Below, piece after piece: positions 27,381 to 36,400 of a stretch of 64,000 bases of DNA; the stretch's first letter is position 1, and each line of letters opens with the position of its first letter. The notes under the pieces are model-generated. The model did no database searches, was not told the origin of the DNA, and saw only the letters and a list, made by a program, of their open reading frames with translations. The DNA comes from Xanthobacteraceae bacterium. GTDB lineage: Bacteria; Pseudomonadota; Alphaproteobacteria; Rhizobiales; Xanthobacteraceae. The DNA is taken from the NCBI GenBank assembly GCA_030037885.1, contig JASHPU010000257.1, forward strand, positions 1 to 64,000, given 5' to 3'. The position numbers were made by a program, and so were the translations under genes.

Positions 27381-27890
27381 CTACGCCGCGCCAAGACACG
27401 CCGGCGACACGAACACCCGCACCTCGCGGCCGAGAAGCTGCAGCAGAATGGCGACGCGGTTGGCATCGGCGACGCGCTCGAGCACGCCGGTGGCTTCCGC
27501 AAAAACCCCGTCGATGAGGCGCACCGGGCTGCCCGGCCGCACGCCGGCGGGCAGGCCGAGCCGGACAAAGCCTTCGTCGGTCTCGCGGGCGCGGATCTCA
27601 TCGACGACACCGTCCGGAACCGGCACGGGATCTTCGCCGGCTGCGACCAAGCTGCTGACGCCAAACGTCGAATGAATCGAACGCCAGCGGTCGCGGGCCG
27701 GGTCGAGCGCGACAAACAGGTAGCGCGGAAACAGCGGCCGGACCACAACGTCGTGGCGGCGGGCGTGACGCCGCCCGCGGGCATAGCGCGGCAGATAGGT
27801 GGAAAAACCCTGGCGACGCAGATTGAGATTGGCGCGAACCTCGCCATTCGGTTGGGTATGCACGACGTACCAGCGCGCACCCGGCATCAT
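27381..27890 (-). CDS. NusG-family (RfaH-like) transcription antiterminator paralogue
   Basis: 169 residues. The N-terminal NGN domain is clear: WYVVHTQPNGEVRANLNLRRQ (7-27), YLPRYARGRR and PLFPRYLFVALD (about 52-63). The C-terminal part GSPVRLIDGVFAEATGVLERV is a KOW domain. Specialised NusG paralogues load on RNA polymerase at chosen operons, often for surface polysaccharides. The genuine nusG (with secE and ribosomal genes) is elsewhere. The ATG overlaps the upstream winged-helix gene (ATGA), so the two are translationally coupled. No target operon is visible nearby. Confidence 0.85.
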   Translation of the reverse strand: MMPGARWYVVHTQPNGEVRANLNLRRQGFSTYLPRYARGRRHARRHDVVVRPLFPRYLFVALDPARDRWRSIHSTFGVSSLVAAGEDPVPVPDGVVDEIRARETDEGFVRLGLPAGVRPGSPVRLIDGVFAEATGVLERVADANRVAILLQLLGREVRVFVSPACLGAA

Positions 27891-28543
27891 GAGGAGGCTC
27901 CGCCGACGGAAGCAGCGGCTGCGAGGGCATGGACCCGCAGCAACGCCGGAACATGGACGCGCTCGGCGCCAAACGTGGCGAGCGCGGCTTGATAAGCGGC
28001 GCGCGAGTCGGACAGCGCGGTGATCAGCACCGCATCGATGCCGCCAGCCGGCGCGACCTTGCAGTCCAGACGGGCTTCTCCTGCGGGCAACGGCAGCACG
28101 CCGACGATCTCGACCGGGTGCTCACGGCCGACCAGGCGCGCGATCTCGGCGAGATCGCCGTCGCCAAGGAGGCCCAGCCGCTTTTGCCCGCGCGCCGCAG
28201 CCACGGCGAACAGCTCGGCGCATTGCGCGCGCGCTTGGCGGAAGAACGAGAACGAGTTGGCGAGATAGCGCGCGGTCAGCCGCGACTTTTCAGCAAAGCC
28301 TTGCGGGGTCAGGTAATAGGCGTAGCGGCGCGGCGGCGTGGTGCCGACCTTGATCAGCCCCTTGCGCACGCAGCGTTTGAGGTAGGCATTGGCCAGCCCG
28401 AGCGCGATGCCGAGCTCGCGCGCCACCGAGCGTTGCGTCACCGCGGGGTCACGCTCCACCGCGTCGAGGAGTTCGAGCATGATCGCGTCGTCGGACGCCT
28501 CGCGACGGACTGCGCCCGTCCAACCCGCTACCGGTTCTTGCAC
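27887..28543 (-). CDS. winged-helix regulator paired with the NusG paralogue
   Basis: 218 residues. Residues 22-95 form a MarR-like winged helix (VTQRSVARELGIALGLANAY, then a wing GLIKVGTTPPRRYAYYLTPQG). The C-terminal half (115-205) is Rossmann-like (KRLGLLGDGDLAEIARLV, HPVEIVGVLPL, DAVLITAL) and might sense a nucleotide or sugar. The start is GTG at 28543 with a GGAGGGG site. Twin palindromic operators overlap its promoter, which suggests autoregulation. Similar winged-helix/NusG pairs precede polysaccharide clusters in other Alphaproteobacteria; here the pair stands alone. Confidence 0.8.
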   Translation of the reverse strand: MQEPVAGWTGAVRREASDDAIMLELLDAVERDPAVTQRSVARELGIALGLANAYLKRCVRKGLIKVGTTPPRRYAYYLTPQGFAEKSRLTARYLANSFSFFRQARAQCAELFAVAAARGQKRLGLLGDGDLAEIARLVGREHPVEIVGVLPLPAGEARLDCKVAPAGGIDAVLITALSDSRAAYQAALATFGAERVHVPALLRVHALAAAASVGGASS

Positions 28544-28571
28544 GCGGCCCCTCCACCCATTGCCCGGTCGC

Positions 28572-28611
28572 GTTCACCGTATGAACTGTATAGCCCGTTC
28601 ATCGCCTGAAC
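28572..28611. promoter_or_regulatory. twin GTTCA-N5-TGAAC operators
   Basis: Two perfect inverted repeats, GTTCA-N5-TGAAC at 28572-28586 and again at 28597-28611, have centres 25 bp apart. One lies between the -35 and -10 elements of the winged-helix gene's promoter, the other just downstream of the -10. They are the likely binding sites of the winged-helix protein. Confidence 0.65.
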
Positions 28612-28616
28612 GTCAA
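28587..28616 (-). promoter_or_regulatory. promoter of the winged-helix/NusG pair
   Basis: On the minus strand TTGACG (28611-28616) is followed after 18 bases by TATACA (28587-28592), a good sigma-70-type promoter. Transcription should start near 28580, giving a leader of about 37 bases before the GTG at 28543. Confidence 0.6.
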
Positions 28617-28767
28617 ACCGCAAGGCACATGGCGTTACGTTCGCATCGCGACTCGGCCGGGAAACATGCTCACAGAACTGTGCACCGAACCGAACGCGGG
28701 GACTGAACTAAGCCAAGAGGGCTGGGGTTTTACGCAGCAACAATCGTCAAGTAGAGGAGGCCGGCCC

Positions 28768-29013
28768 ATGAAGGCCTTGCTTTTCGCAGCTGGACTGGTC
28801 GCTGCGGCGGGCGCGCTCACGAGCAGCGCGCAGGCACAAAACTATCCGTGGTGCGCGGTTTACGGCGGCAGAGGTGGCGGCGGACAAAATTGCGGTTTTT
28901 CGACATTCGAACAGTGCATGGCGACGCTGTCCGGCATGGGTGGCTTCTGCAACCGCAATACCCAGTTCGTGCCGCCGCCTGGACCTCACCGACGCTATCG
29001 GCGGTACGAATAG
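28768..29013 (+). CDS. DUF3551 secreted protein, copy 1
   Basis: 81 residues. A Sec signal peptide (1-23, ending SAQAQ) precedes NYPWCAVYGGRGGG and CGFSTFEQCMATLSGMGGFC, the cysteine pattern of DUF3551. The four cysteines probably form two periplasmic disulfides. Function is unknown; the family is abundant in Bradyrhizobium. The ATG at 28768 has a GAGGAGG ribosome site. Confidence 0.88.
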   Translation: MKALLFAAGLVAAAGALTSSAQAQNYPWCAVYGGRGGGGQNCGFSTFEQCMATLSGMGGFCNRNTQFVPPPGPHRRYRRYE

Positions 29014-29118
29014 AGATCATTCGAGCCAAGCGTGCTCCGGCGGCAAACATCGCCGCTCCGGAGCGGAGAGGTCCATCGGGGGCCGTGGCTGCAGCAGCCC
29101 AATGATTTGGAGGGGCGC

Positions 29119-29385
29119 ATGAGGCTCCGGCTTTTCCTCGCAAGTTCGATCATCGGCTTGGCCGGCTTCGCAACCGCTGCGCAGGCGCAAAACTATCCGT
29201 GGTGCGCCGACTACGGCGGGGAGATGGGAGGTTCGAGCAATTGCGGTTTTTCGACTTTCGAGCAGTGCATGGCGGCGCTATCCGGCATGGGCGGGTTCTG
29301 TAACCGCAACACGCAGTATGTACCGTCCGGCCCCGCCCCCGGCACGCAGTTGCGACGGCGACATCGACGGCCGCGGCACCGTTGA
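29119..29385 (+). CDS. DUF3551 secreted protein, copy 2
   Basis: 88 residues and clearly a tandem duplicate of the preceding gene: signal peptide to about residue 24, then QNYPWCADYGGEMGGSSNC, FSTFEQCMAALSGMGGFC and NRNTQYVP. The tail is very basic (QLRRRHRRPRHR). The ATG at 29119 follows a GGAGGGG site, 105 bases after copy 1, so the two may share a transcript. Confidence 0.88.
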   Translation: MRLRLFLASSIIGLAGFATAAQAQNYPWCADYGGEMGGSSNCGFSTFEQCMAALSGMGGFCNRNTQYVPSGPAPGTQLRRRHRRPRHR

Positions 29386-29427
29386 GCGCAATGATCGGAA
29401 TGCGCCGCGCCGTACAATGCGCCCGGC

Positions 29428-30162
<735 letters not shown>

Positions 30163-30169
30163 CGGCGGA

Positions 30170-31438
30170 TCACTCGTAGCGCAGCGCGTCGACCGGATCG
30201 AGACGCGCCGCGCGCCACGACGGGTAGAGCGTCGCCAAGAGCGAAAGGCCGAGCGCCATCACCAGCACCGCGGTGGTTTCCTTCACATTCATGTCGGCGG
30301 GCAGCTTCGACAAGAAATACAGCTCGGACGAGAACAGGTCGGTATTGGTCAGCCAGGACAAAAAGCGCCGGATCGAATCGATGTTGAGGCATACCACCGT
30401 GCCGAGCAGGAAGCCGGCCGCGGTGCCGACCACGCCGATCGCCGAGCCGGTGATGAGAAAGACGCGCATGATCGCGCCCTGGGTCGCCCCCATGGTGCGC
30501 AGGATGGCGATGTCGCTGCCTTTGTCCTTCACCAGCATGATCAGGCCCGAGACGATGTTGAGCGCCGCCACCAGCACGATCAGGGTGAGGATCAGGAACA
30601 TGACGTTGCGCTCGACCTGCAGCGCATTGAAGAAGGTGGCGTTGCGCTGGCGCCAGTCGATCATGTAGATCGGCCGCGCCGCGGCTTTGCCGACCAGGGT
30701 GCGGAAGCGGTCGATGTGATCGGGATCGTCGGTATAGACCTCGATCGCGGTGACGTCGCCGGTACGGTTGAAATAGGCTTGCGCCTCGGGCAGCGGCATG
30801 AAGACGAAGGCGGCATCGTACTCGCTCATGCCGATCTCGAACACCGCGGCGACCTTGTAGGCCTTGATGCGGGGCGTCGTGCCCATCGGCGTGACCGCGC
30901 CGCGCGGCGAGACCAGGGTGAGGTTGTCGCCGACCCGGACCGAGAGCTGCTCGGCGAGCCGGCTGCCAATGGCGATGCCCTGCCCGCCGTCGAAGCCGTT
31001 GAGCGTGCCTTGCTTGATGTTGCGGGCGATCGACCCGAGCTTTTCCAGATCGGCGCCGCGGATGCCGCGCACCAGCACGCCGGAGGCATTGAACGGCGAT
31101 GAGGCCAACGCCTGACCTTCGACGATCGGCGCGGCCAGGCGCACGCCCTCAACCTTGCTGACGCGGTCGGCGACGTCCTTCCAGTCGGTCAGCGGCGATT
31201 CGATCGGCTGGATCAGGAGATGGCCGTTAAGGCCGAGAATCTTGTCGAGCAGCTCCTGGCGGAAGCCGTTCATCACCGCCATGACGATGATCAGGGTGGC
31301 GACGCCGAGCATGATGCCAAGGAAGGAAAAGCCGGCGATGACCGAAATGAAGCCCTCCTTGCGCCGCGCCCGCAGGTAGCGCAACGACAACATCCACTCG
31401 AATCGAGTGAAGGGAGCGGTGCCGGTCGGCTCGGGCAT
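30170..31438 (-). CDS. lolC: lipoprotein-releasing ABC transporter permease LolC/LolE
   Basis: This is the membrane partner of LolD, a 422-residue FtsX-fold protein. It has one N-terminal membrane segment ([20 protein letters not shown], about 36-55), a periplasmic domain, then three C-terminal segments starting near 275. [18 protein letters not shown] is typical of LolC/E. Alphaproteobacteria usually have a single permease working as a homodimer. The ATG at 31438 has a GGAG site; an in-frame ATG at 31492 is less likely. Confidence 0.93.
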   Translation of the reverse strand: MPEPTGTAPFTRFEWMLSLRYLRARRKEGFISVIAGFSFLGIMLGVATLIIVMAVMNGFRQELLDKILGLNGHLLIQPIESPLTDWKDVADRVSKVEGVRLAAPIVEGQALASSPFNASGVLVRGIRGADLEKLGSIARNIKQGTLNGFDGGQGIAIGSRLAEQLSVRVGDNLTLVSPRGAVTPMGTTPRIKAYKVAAVFEIGMSEYDAAFVFMPLPEAQAYFNRTGDVTAIEVYTDDPDHIDRFRTLVGKAAARPIYMIDWRQRNATFFNALQVERNVMFLILTLIVLVAALNIVSGLIMLVKDKGSDIAILRTMGATQGAIMRVFLITGSAIGVVGTAAGFLLGTVVCLNIDSIRRFLSWLTNTDLFSSELYFLSKLPADMNVKETTAVLVMALGLSLLATLYPSWRAARLDPVDALRYE

Positions 31439-31531
31439 GCAGTTAGGGTCTCCGCGATCAGCCGGAGTTTCACACGATTCTGGCGCTTTCAAGCCGGGAA
31501 TCGTCGAAATGCCGCACGCCAGCGCACAGGT

Positions 31532-32851
31532 TCATACCGAAAGCCGCGCCAGCGCGTCGGCCGGGCTCATCAGTTCCCGCGTACCGTCAGTGCGGCGTTT
31601 GACCTCGACCTTGCCCTCGCCAAGGCTGCGCGGGCCGACCAGGATCTGCCACGGGATGCCGATGAGATCGGCGGTGGCGAACTTGGCGCCGGGCCGCTCG
31701 TCGAGGTCGTGGTAGAGCGTGTCGATGCCGTGGGCGGCGAGCGCCGCGTAGAGCTTTTCGCACGCCGCATCGGTATCGGCGGCTCCTTGCTTGAGGTTGA
31801 GGATCATGGCCCGGAACGGCGCCACCGGTTCCGGCCATTTGATGCCGGCCTCGTCGTGAAAGGCCTCGATGATTGCGCCGGCGAGCCGCGACACGCCAAT
31901 CCCATAGGAGCCGCCGTGGATCGGGCGCTCGACGCCGTCGGGACCCGACACGACCGCGTTCATCGGCACCGAATATTTCGTGCCGAAATAGAAAATCTGC
32001 CCAACCTCGATGCCGCGGGTCTGCAGCCGCCGCGGAGGCGGCACCTCGTGTTCGAAGCGGGCTTGGTCATGAACGTCCTGGGTCGCGGCGTAGAGGCTCG
32101 TCCACTGCCGGATGATGGGCGAAAGGTCGCCTTCGTAATTCACATCCTCGCTGGGAATGGCCAGATCGAGCACCCTTTCGTCGCAGAAGACGCCGGACTC
32201 GCCGGTCTCCGCCAGGATGAGGAACTCATGCGACAGATCACCGCCGATGGGACCGGTCTCGGCCCGCATCGGGATCGCCTTAAGTCCCATGCGCGCGAAG
32301 GTCCGCAGATAGGCGACGAACATCTTGTTATAGGAAAGCCGCGCCGCCGCCTCATCGATGTCGAATGAATAGGCGTCTTTCATCAGGAACTCGCGGCCGC
32401 GCATCACCCCAAAGCGAGGGCGCTGCTCGTCGCGGAACTTCCACTGGATATGGTAGAGGTTCTTTGGCAAGTCCCGGTACGAGCGGATCGCGGCGCGGAA
32501 GATTTCCGTGATCATGTCCTCGTTGGTGGGCCCGTAGAGCAGCTCGCGCTCATGGCGGTCCTTGATGCGCAGCATTTCCGGCCCGTAGGCGTCGTAGCGT
32601 CCGCTCTCGCGCCACAGGTCGGCCAGCTGCAGGGTGGGCATCAGGAGTTCAACGGCGCCAGCGCGGTCCTGCTCCTCACGCACGATCTGCTCGATCTTCT
32701 TGAGCACGCCGAAGCCCAGCGGCAGCCACGCATAGATGCCGGCGGCTTCCTGGCGGATCATGCCGGCGCGCAGCATCAGCCGATGCGAGGCAATTTCGGC
32801 TTCCTTGGGGGTTTCGCGCAGGATCGGCAGAAAATAACGGGACAGGCGCAT
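31532..32851 (-). CDS. proS: prolyl-tRNA synthetase, short alphaproteobacterial form
   Basis: ProRS charges tRNA-Pro. At 439 residues this is the short form without the editing insertion found in E. coli ProRS. Class II motifs are visible: [20 protein letters not shown] (motif 1), [21 protein letters not shown] (motif 2) and [15 protein letters not shown] (motif 3). The ATG at 32851 before [15 protein letters not shown] matches the family start; a longer start at 32872 is possible. A 35-bp hairpin lies 109-143 bases upstream. Confidence 0.95.
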   Translation of the reverse strand: MRLSRYFLPILRETPKEAEIASHRLMLRAGMIRQEAAGIYAWLPLGFGVLKKIEQIVREEQDRAGAVELLMPTLQLADLWRESGRYDAYGPEMLRIKDRHERELLYGPTNEDMITEIFRAAIRSYRDLPKNLYHIQWKFRDEQRPRFGVMRGREFLMKDAYSFDIDEAAARLSYNKMFVAYLRTFARMGLKAIPMRAETGPIGGDLSHEFLILAETGESGVFCDERVLDLAIPSEDVNYEGDLSPIIRQWTSLYAATQDVHDQARFEHEVPPPRRLQTRGIEVGQIFYFGTKYSVPMNAVVSGPDGVERPIHGGSYGIGVSRLAGAIIEAFHDEAGIKWPEPVAPFRAMILNLKQGAADTDAACEKLYAALAAHGIDTLYHDLDERPGAKFATADLIGIPWQILVGPRSLGEGKVEVKRRTDGTRELMSPADALARLSV

Positions 32852-32959
32852 GCCGCCACAAACCCGATTCAACGGCGGAACACAACGGTAGTGTTTTTTT
32901 AGTCGCAGTCTCTGCAGGCTGATGACAGCAGGAAAAAGATCGATTACGAATGGCCATGG

Positions 32960-32994
32960 CTATCGTGGAAACCGTCTAAACGGCACCACGATAG
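32960..32994 (-). promoter_or_regulatory. hairpin in the proS upstream region
   Basis: CTATCGTGG (32960-32968) pairs perfectly with CCACGATAG (32986-32994), and an inner CCGT/ACGG stem closes a four-base loop. It would be in a long proS leader on the minus strand. No T-tract follows, so it is not a simple terminator; a regulatory or binding role is possible. Confidence 0.4.
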
Positions 32995-32999
32995 TGGTC

Positions 33000-33135
33000 C
33001 AAGTCTTGGGAGGATGGCCTTCAGAGCGCGAACCAACGCCGCCCCACGCCGGACCAGGAATCCCCTAAGCAAGGCGTGGGTAAGGGGCCGAGATAAGGAA
33101 TTTTGAGGCAGGGTTTCGGCCCTGCCTTTTCTTTT
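33000..33135 (+). ncRNA. candidate plus-strand small RNA
   Basis: The segment ends in a canonical intrinsic terminator and contains CCCACGCC (33043-33050) pairing with GGCGTGGG (33073-33080). It is antiparallel to both neighbouring genes and lacks an ORF with a ribosome site. No promoter was clearly seen and the 5' end is a guess. I do not recognise it as 6S, SRP, RNase P or tmRNA. Confidence 0.25.
33105..33135 (+). terminator. intrinsic terminator
   Basis: GGCAGGG (33107-33113) and CCCTGCC (33120-33126) form a 7-bp GC-rich stem with a six-base loop, followed by TTTTCTTTT. The T-run is on the plus strand only. Confidence 0.6.
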
Positions 33136-33211
33136 CGAGGCGGCAGGTGAATCCCCCAAGGCGGTTTAGGATATTGATCTAAGTATCTGGGATAAAGCCG
33201 ATTTGCCACAA

Positions 33212-33481
33212 TTAATCATGCATACCGAACGGCGCCAAAAGGCCGTTGAGCGAGACCAGCCGATGGACATAGACGACGTAACACGCGACAAAAACACCCC
33301 CGGCGACCAGCGTCGTCCACAGGAGCTTGCGGCCGAGTTGCGGCAGCACTGGCGCGCCCGGATCGGTGCCCGGCGCGATATCGCCGCCCTCATGCTGGCT
33401 GTGCACGCCCCACGGCAGCACCGCGAACAGCACCACCCACCAGATCAGAAAAAAAACGGCGACCGCCGTGGTCTTGGTCAT
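33212..33481 (-). CDS. DUF1467 membrane protein
   Basis: 89 residues with two membrane helices (TAVAVFFLIWWVVLFAVLPW at 5-24 and LLWTTLVAGGVFVACYVVYV at 53-72). WWVVLFAVLPWGVHSQ followed by a PGTDPGAP loop is the DUF1467 pattern. It always seems to accompany mce and proS in rhizobia, as here, but its role is unknown. The ATG at 33481 lies 11 bases after the mce stop. Confidence 0.85.
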   Translation of the reverse strand: MTKTTAVAVFFLIWWVVLFAVLPWGVHSQHEGGDIAPGTDPGAPVLPQLGRKLLWTTLVAGGVFVACYVVYVHRLVSLNGLLAPFGMHD

Positions 33482-33492
33482 TTTTGCCGCGT

Positions 33493-33897
33493 TCAGGCTT
33501 GTTCGAGCTCGACCAGCGTTCCGGCAAAATCCTTCGGATGCAGGAACAGGACCGGCCTGCCATGGGCGCCGATCTTCGGCTCGCCGTCGCCGAGGATGCG
33601 CGCTCCGGCCGCCTTTAGCGCATCGCGCGCGGTGCGGATATCGGGCACTTCGTAGCAGACATGATGCATGCCGCCGTCCGGATTGCGTTCCAGAAATTTG
33701 GCGATCGGCGAATTGCCGCCGAGCGGCGCGATCAGCTCGATCTTGGTATTCGGCAGGGTAACGAACACCGTGGTAACGCCATGCTCGGCCTGCGGCACCG
33801 CGGCCGAAATTTTGGCGCCGAGCGCGTCGCGGTATATTGCTGCCGCCTTGGCGAGATCGGGCACCGCAATGGCGACGTGATTGAGCTTGCCAATCAT
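33493..33897 (-). CDS. mce: methylmalonyl-CoA epimerase
   Basis: The enzyme interconverts (2S)- and (2R)-methylmalonyl-CoA in propionate breakdown. It is a 134-residue vicinal-oxygen-chelate protein with metal ligands expected at His7 (LNHVAIAVPD), Glu54 (KIELIAPLG), His79 (GGMHHVCYEV) and Glu130 (GTLVELEQ). It sits between RNase J and DUF1467 as in other rhizobia; mutase and carboxylase genes are not in the window. Confidence 0.93.
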   Translation of the reverse strand: MIGKLNHVAIAVPDLAKAAAIYRDALGAKISAAVPQAEHGVTTVFVTLPNTKIELIAPLGGNSPIAKFLERNPDGGMHHVCYEVPDIRTARDALKAAGARILGDGEPKIGAHGRPVLFLHPKDFAGTLVELEQA

Positions 33898-33924
33898 CGC
33901 TGACCTTCTCGCTTTCGAGGAAAA

Positions 33925-35595
33925 TTACACCTCGAGCACGTGGACGTGGCAGATCGGCTTTTTGTTCCACCGCTGTGCGATAGCGGAGCGCACGGCGCGG
34001 CGTACTGCTTCGGCGACGGCGTCGGGATCGCGCCGGCGCGGTCTTGGCATGGATTCGAAGGCCTCTTCGATGGCGTCGCGCGCGATGTCGGCGATGGAGG
34101 CGCCTCCGGCATCAGCCTCGGGAATGCCGAACAGCTCAATCTCGGGATCGGCGGCGAGCGCGCCGTTGTCGGTCAAAGCAAGCGCGACGCTGACCGCGCC
34201 GGAAAAACTCATGCGGCGCCGCGACGCGACGGTGCGCGCTTCGGCATTGATGAGCAGTATTCCGTCCTTGTAGAGGCGGCCGGAGGGAATCTGGTCGATA
34301 ATTTGCGCTGGCCCGGGCGCGAGCCGCACCAAGTCGCCATTGCGGCACACCACGACCTGCGGCACGCCGGCGCGGCGCGCCAAATCGGCATGCTCGGCGA
34401 GATGCAGCGCCTCGCCGTGGGCCGGGATCAGGATTTGCGGCTTGACCCAGCCGATCATGTCGAGGAGTTCGGCCCGCCGGGGATGTCCGGAGACGTGGAC
34501 CAGATGGGTGCGGTCGGTGATGACCTCGACGCCTTGGGCAACCAGCCCGTTGATCACCCGGTCCACGGCCTTCTCGTTGCCCGGAATGGCGCGCGAGGAA
34601 AAGATCACGCGGTCGCCCTTGGACAGCGCCACCTCCGGATGCTCGTCCTCGGCGATGCGGGCCAGCGCCGCGCGCGGCTCGCCCTGGCTGCCGGTGCACA
34701 GCGCCAACACCTTGTCGGGCGGCAGATAGCCGTAAGTGTCGGCGCCGCGGAACTCCTGCACGCCGTGGAGATAGCCGATCTCGCGCGCGACCTGCACCAC
34801 CCGCTCCATGGCGCGGCCGACCACGACGACTTCGCGGCCCGCGGCGCGCGCCGCATCGGCCACAGCGCGGATGCGGTCGACATGGGAGGCGAAGGTCGTC
34901 ACCGCGACGCGCGCTGGTGCCGTGCGCACAAGTTCGGCAATGGTTTTGGCGACGTCGGCCTCGGACGGCGACCGGCCCTCGCGTGCGGCATTAGTGGAAT
35001 CGCCGATCAGCGCCAGCACGCCCTCCGCCCCGAGCGCGGCAAGCCGCGCCGCGTCGGTCTTGGAACCGGTGAGCGGCGTCGGATCGATCTTCCAGTCGCC
35101 CGTGTGCAGCGCGGTGCCGGCGGCGGTGCGGATGGCGAGCGCGTTGGATTCCGGGATCGAATGGGCGACGCTGATAAACTCGACGTCGAACGGGCCGAGC
35201 GTCAAGCGCCCGCGCAGCGGCACGATATTAATTGGAATTTGTGGTGCGCCGGGCTCACCGAGCCGCTTGGCCTCGAACAAGGCGGCCGTAAACGGCGTGG
35301 CGTAAAGCGGCACGTTATTAAGCCGCGGCCACAGATCGATCAGCGCGCCCATGTGGTCCTCGTGGCCGTGGGTGAGCACCATGCCGACGATGTTCTTGCG
35401 CTCTTCCACGAGGTAGCGGATGTCGGGCATGATCAGATCGATGCCCGGCAATTGCTCCTCGGACGCGAACGACACGCCGCAATCGACGATGAGCCATTGC
35501 CGGCGGCGCTCGTCGCCAAAACCGTAGATCGAGAGATTCATCCCGATCTCGCCGATGCCGCCGAGCGGCGCGAACACGAATTCACTCTGCGCCAT
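33925..35595 (-). CDS. rnj: ribonuclease J
   Basis: RNase J is a metallo-beta-lactamase/beta-CASP nuclease acting in mRNA decay and rRNA maturation. The zinc motif HGHEDH is at residues 76-81, GDSTNA and ALCTGSQGEPRAAL are in the beta-CASP domain, and HVSGHPRRAELLDMI and PAHGEALHL complete the site. The length of 556 is normal. It overlaps the end of birA by 14 bases. Confidence 0.95.
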   Translation of the reverse strand: MAQSEFVFAPLGGIGEIGMNLSIYGFGDERRRQWLIVDCGVSFASEEQLPGIDLIMPDIRYLVEERKNIVGMVLTHGHEDHMGALIDLWPRLNNVPLYATPFTAALFEAKRLGEPGAPQIPINIVPLRGRLTLGPFDVEFISVAHSIPESNALAIRTAAGTALHTGDWKIDPTPLTGSKTDAARLAALGAEGVLALIGDSTNAAREGRSPSEADVAKTIAELVRTAPARVAVTTFASHVDRIRAVADAARAAGREVVVVGRAMERVVQVAREIGYLHGVQEFRGADTYGYLPPDKVLALCTGSQGEPRAALARIAEDEHPEVALSKGDRVIFSSRAIPGNEKAVDRVINGLVAQGVEVITDRTHLVHVSGHPRRAELLDMIGWVKPQILIPAHGEALHLAEHADLARRAGVPQVVVCRNGDLVRLAPGPAQIIDQIPSGRLYKDGILLINAEARTVASRRRMSFSGAVSVALALTDNGALAADPEIELFGIPEADAGGASIADIARDAIEEAFESMPRPRRRDPDAVAEAVRRAVRSAIAQRWNKKPICHVHVLEV

Positions 35596-36400
35596 CGGCC
35601 ACTATCTGATCGGGGTGAGAGACGCGCTCGGGATCGCCGGCGAGCGTAAAAACCTCGCCGGCGGCGATCGTTTGCAACGTGCCGTCGGCGCGGCGCAGCA
35701 GCAGGCAGCCGCTGTTGTCGAGGCCCTCGCAACGGCCGGAAAGTTCGCGGTCAGGCAGCCGCACGCGGATTGGCTCGCCGATGCCTGCGGCGCGGCCAAG
35801 CCAATCGTGACGAATGCCGGCAAAGCCTACGCCGCCCCGCCATTGCGCAAGACGGCGCAGCATGGCGCCCGAGAGCGCCGTGAACAATTCGTCGGCGCTG
35901 ACCGGCGCACCGGCCGCCGCCAGATCGGTGGCAGGGTAGCCCGTCTGCGCCGGATGATGCATGCAGTTCACACCGATGCCGATCGCCACGGTGATCTTTC
36001 CGCCGAGCATGCGGCCCTCGAGCAAAATGCCGGCCAGCTTTCCGCGGCCGCAGAGCACGTCGTTGGGCCATTTCAGCGCAAGACGCTGCGCCACCATAGG
36101 CGCGCGGTCGGCGAGCGCGTCAAGAACAGCAAGCGCGGCGACGAACGACAATTCGGGCGCATGCGGCGGTGGCGCCGGATCGTGAAGCAACAGCGTGGCG
36201 TAGAGATTACCGCGCGGCGAGGCCCAGGTGTTGCCGCGGCGGCCGCGCCCTTGCGTCTGCTCGCATGCCACGATCCACAGCGGCCGCGCGTCATCCGCGT
36301 GCTCGACGGCATGGCGCAGAGCCTCGACATTCGTCGAGGGCAAAACGTCATGCGTCGCCACGCGGAAACCCAAACGTCCGGCTGCCGGATCAAGCCGCAT
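35582..36400 (-). CDS. birA: biotin--[acetyl-CoA-carboxylase] ligase
   Basis: BirA attaches biotin to carboxylase carrier proteins. The 272-residue enzyme has the biotinyl-AMP loop GRGRRGNTWASPRGNLYATL (51-70) and KWPNDVLCGRGKLAGIL (110-126). It lacks the N-terminal HTH, so it is not a DNA-binding repressor. The ATG at 36400 overlaps the nuoN stop as TGATG; it is the last nuo-coupled gene. Confidence 0.93.
   Translation of the reverse strand: MRLDPAAGRLGFRVATHDVLPSTNVEALRHAVEHADDARPLWIVACEQTQGRGRRGNTWASPRGNLYATLLLHDPAPPPHAPELSFVAALAVLDALADRAPMVAQRLALKWPNDVLCGRGKLAGILLEGRMLGGKITVAIGIGVNCMHHPAQTGYPATDLAAAGAPVSADELFTALSGAMLRRLAQWRGGVGFAGIRHDWLGRAAGIGEPIRVRLPDRELSGRCEGLDNSGCLLLRRADGTLQTIAAGEVFTLAGDPERVSHPDQIVADGAE

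Larger units (their letters stand above)
32852..33211. other. 360-base intergenic region with two hairpins and a plus-strand terminator
   Basis: No convincing coding frame was seen on either strand. The region holds a perfect 9-bp plus 4-bp hairpin at 32960-32994, a stem at 33043-33080 and a terminator at 33105-33135, described separately. It separates two minus-strand genes, so the plus-strand terminator has no protein gene to serve. Confidence 0.6.

Noticed and set aside
33021-33209. Minus-strand frames of about 60-70 codons in the proS/DUF1467 gap
   Set aside because: They run through the hairpins, have no ribosome site and no recognisable sequence.
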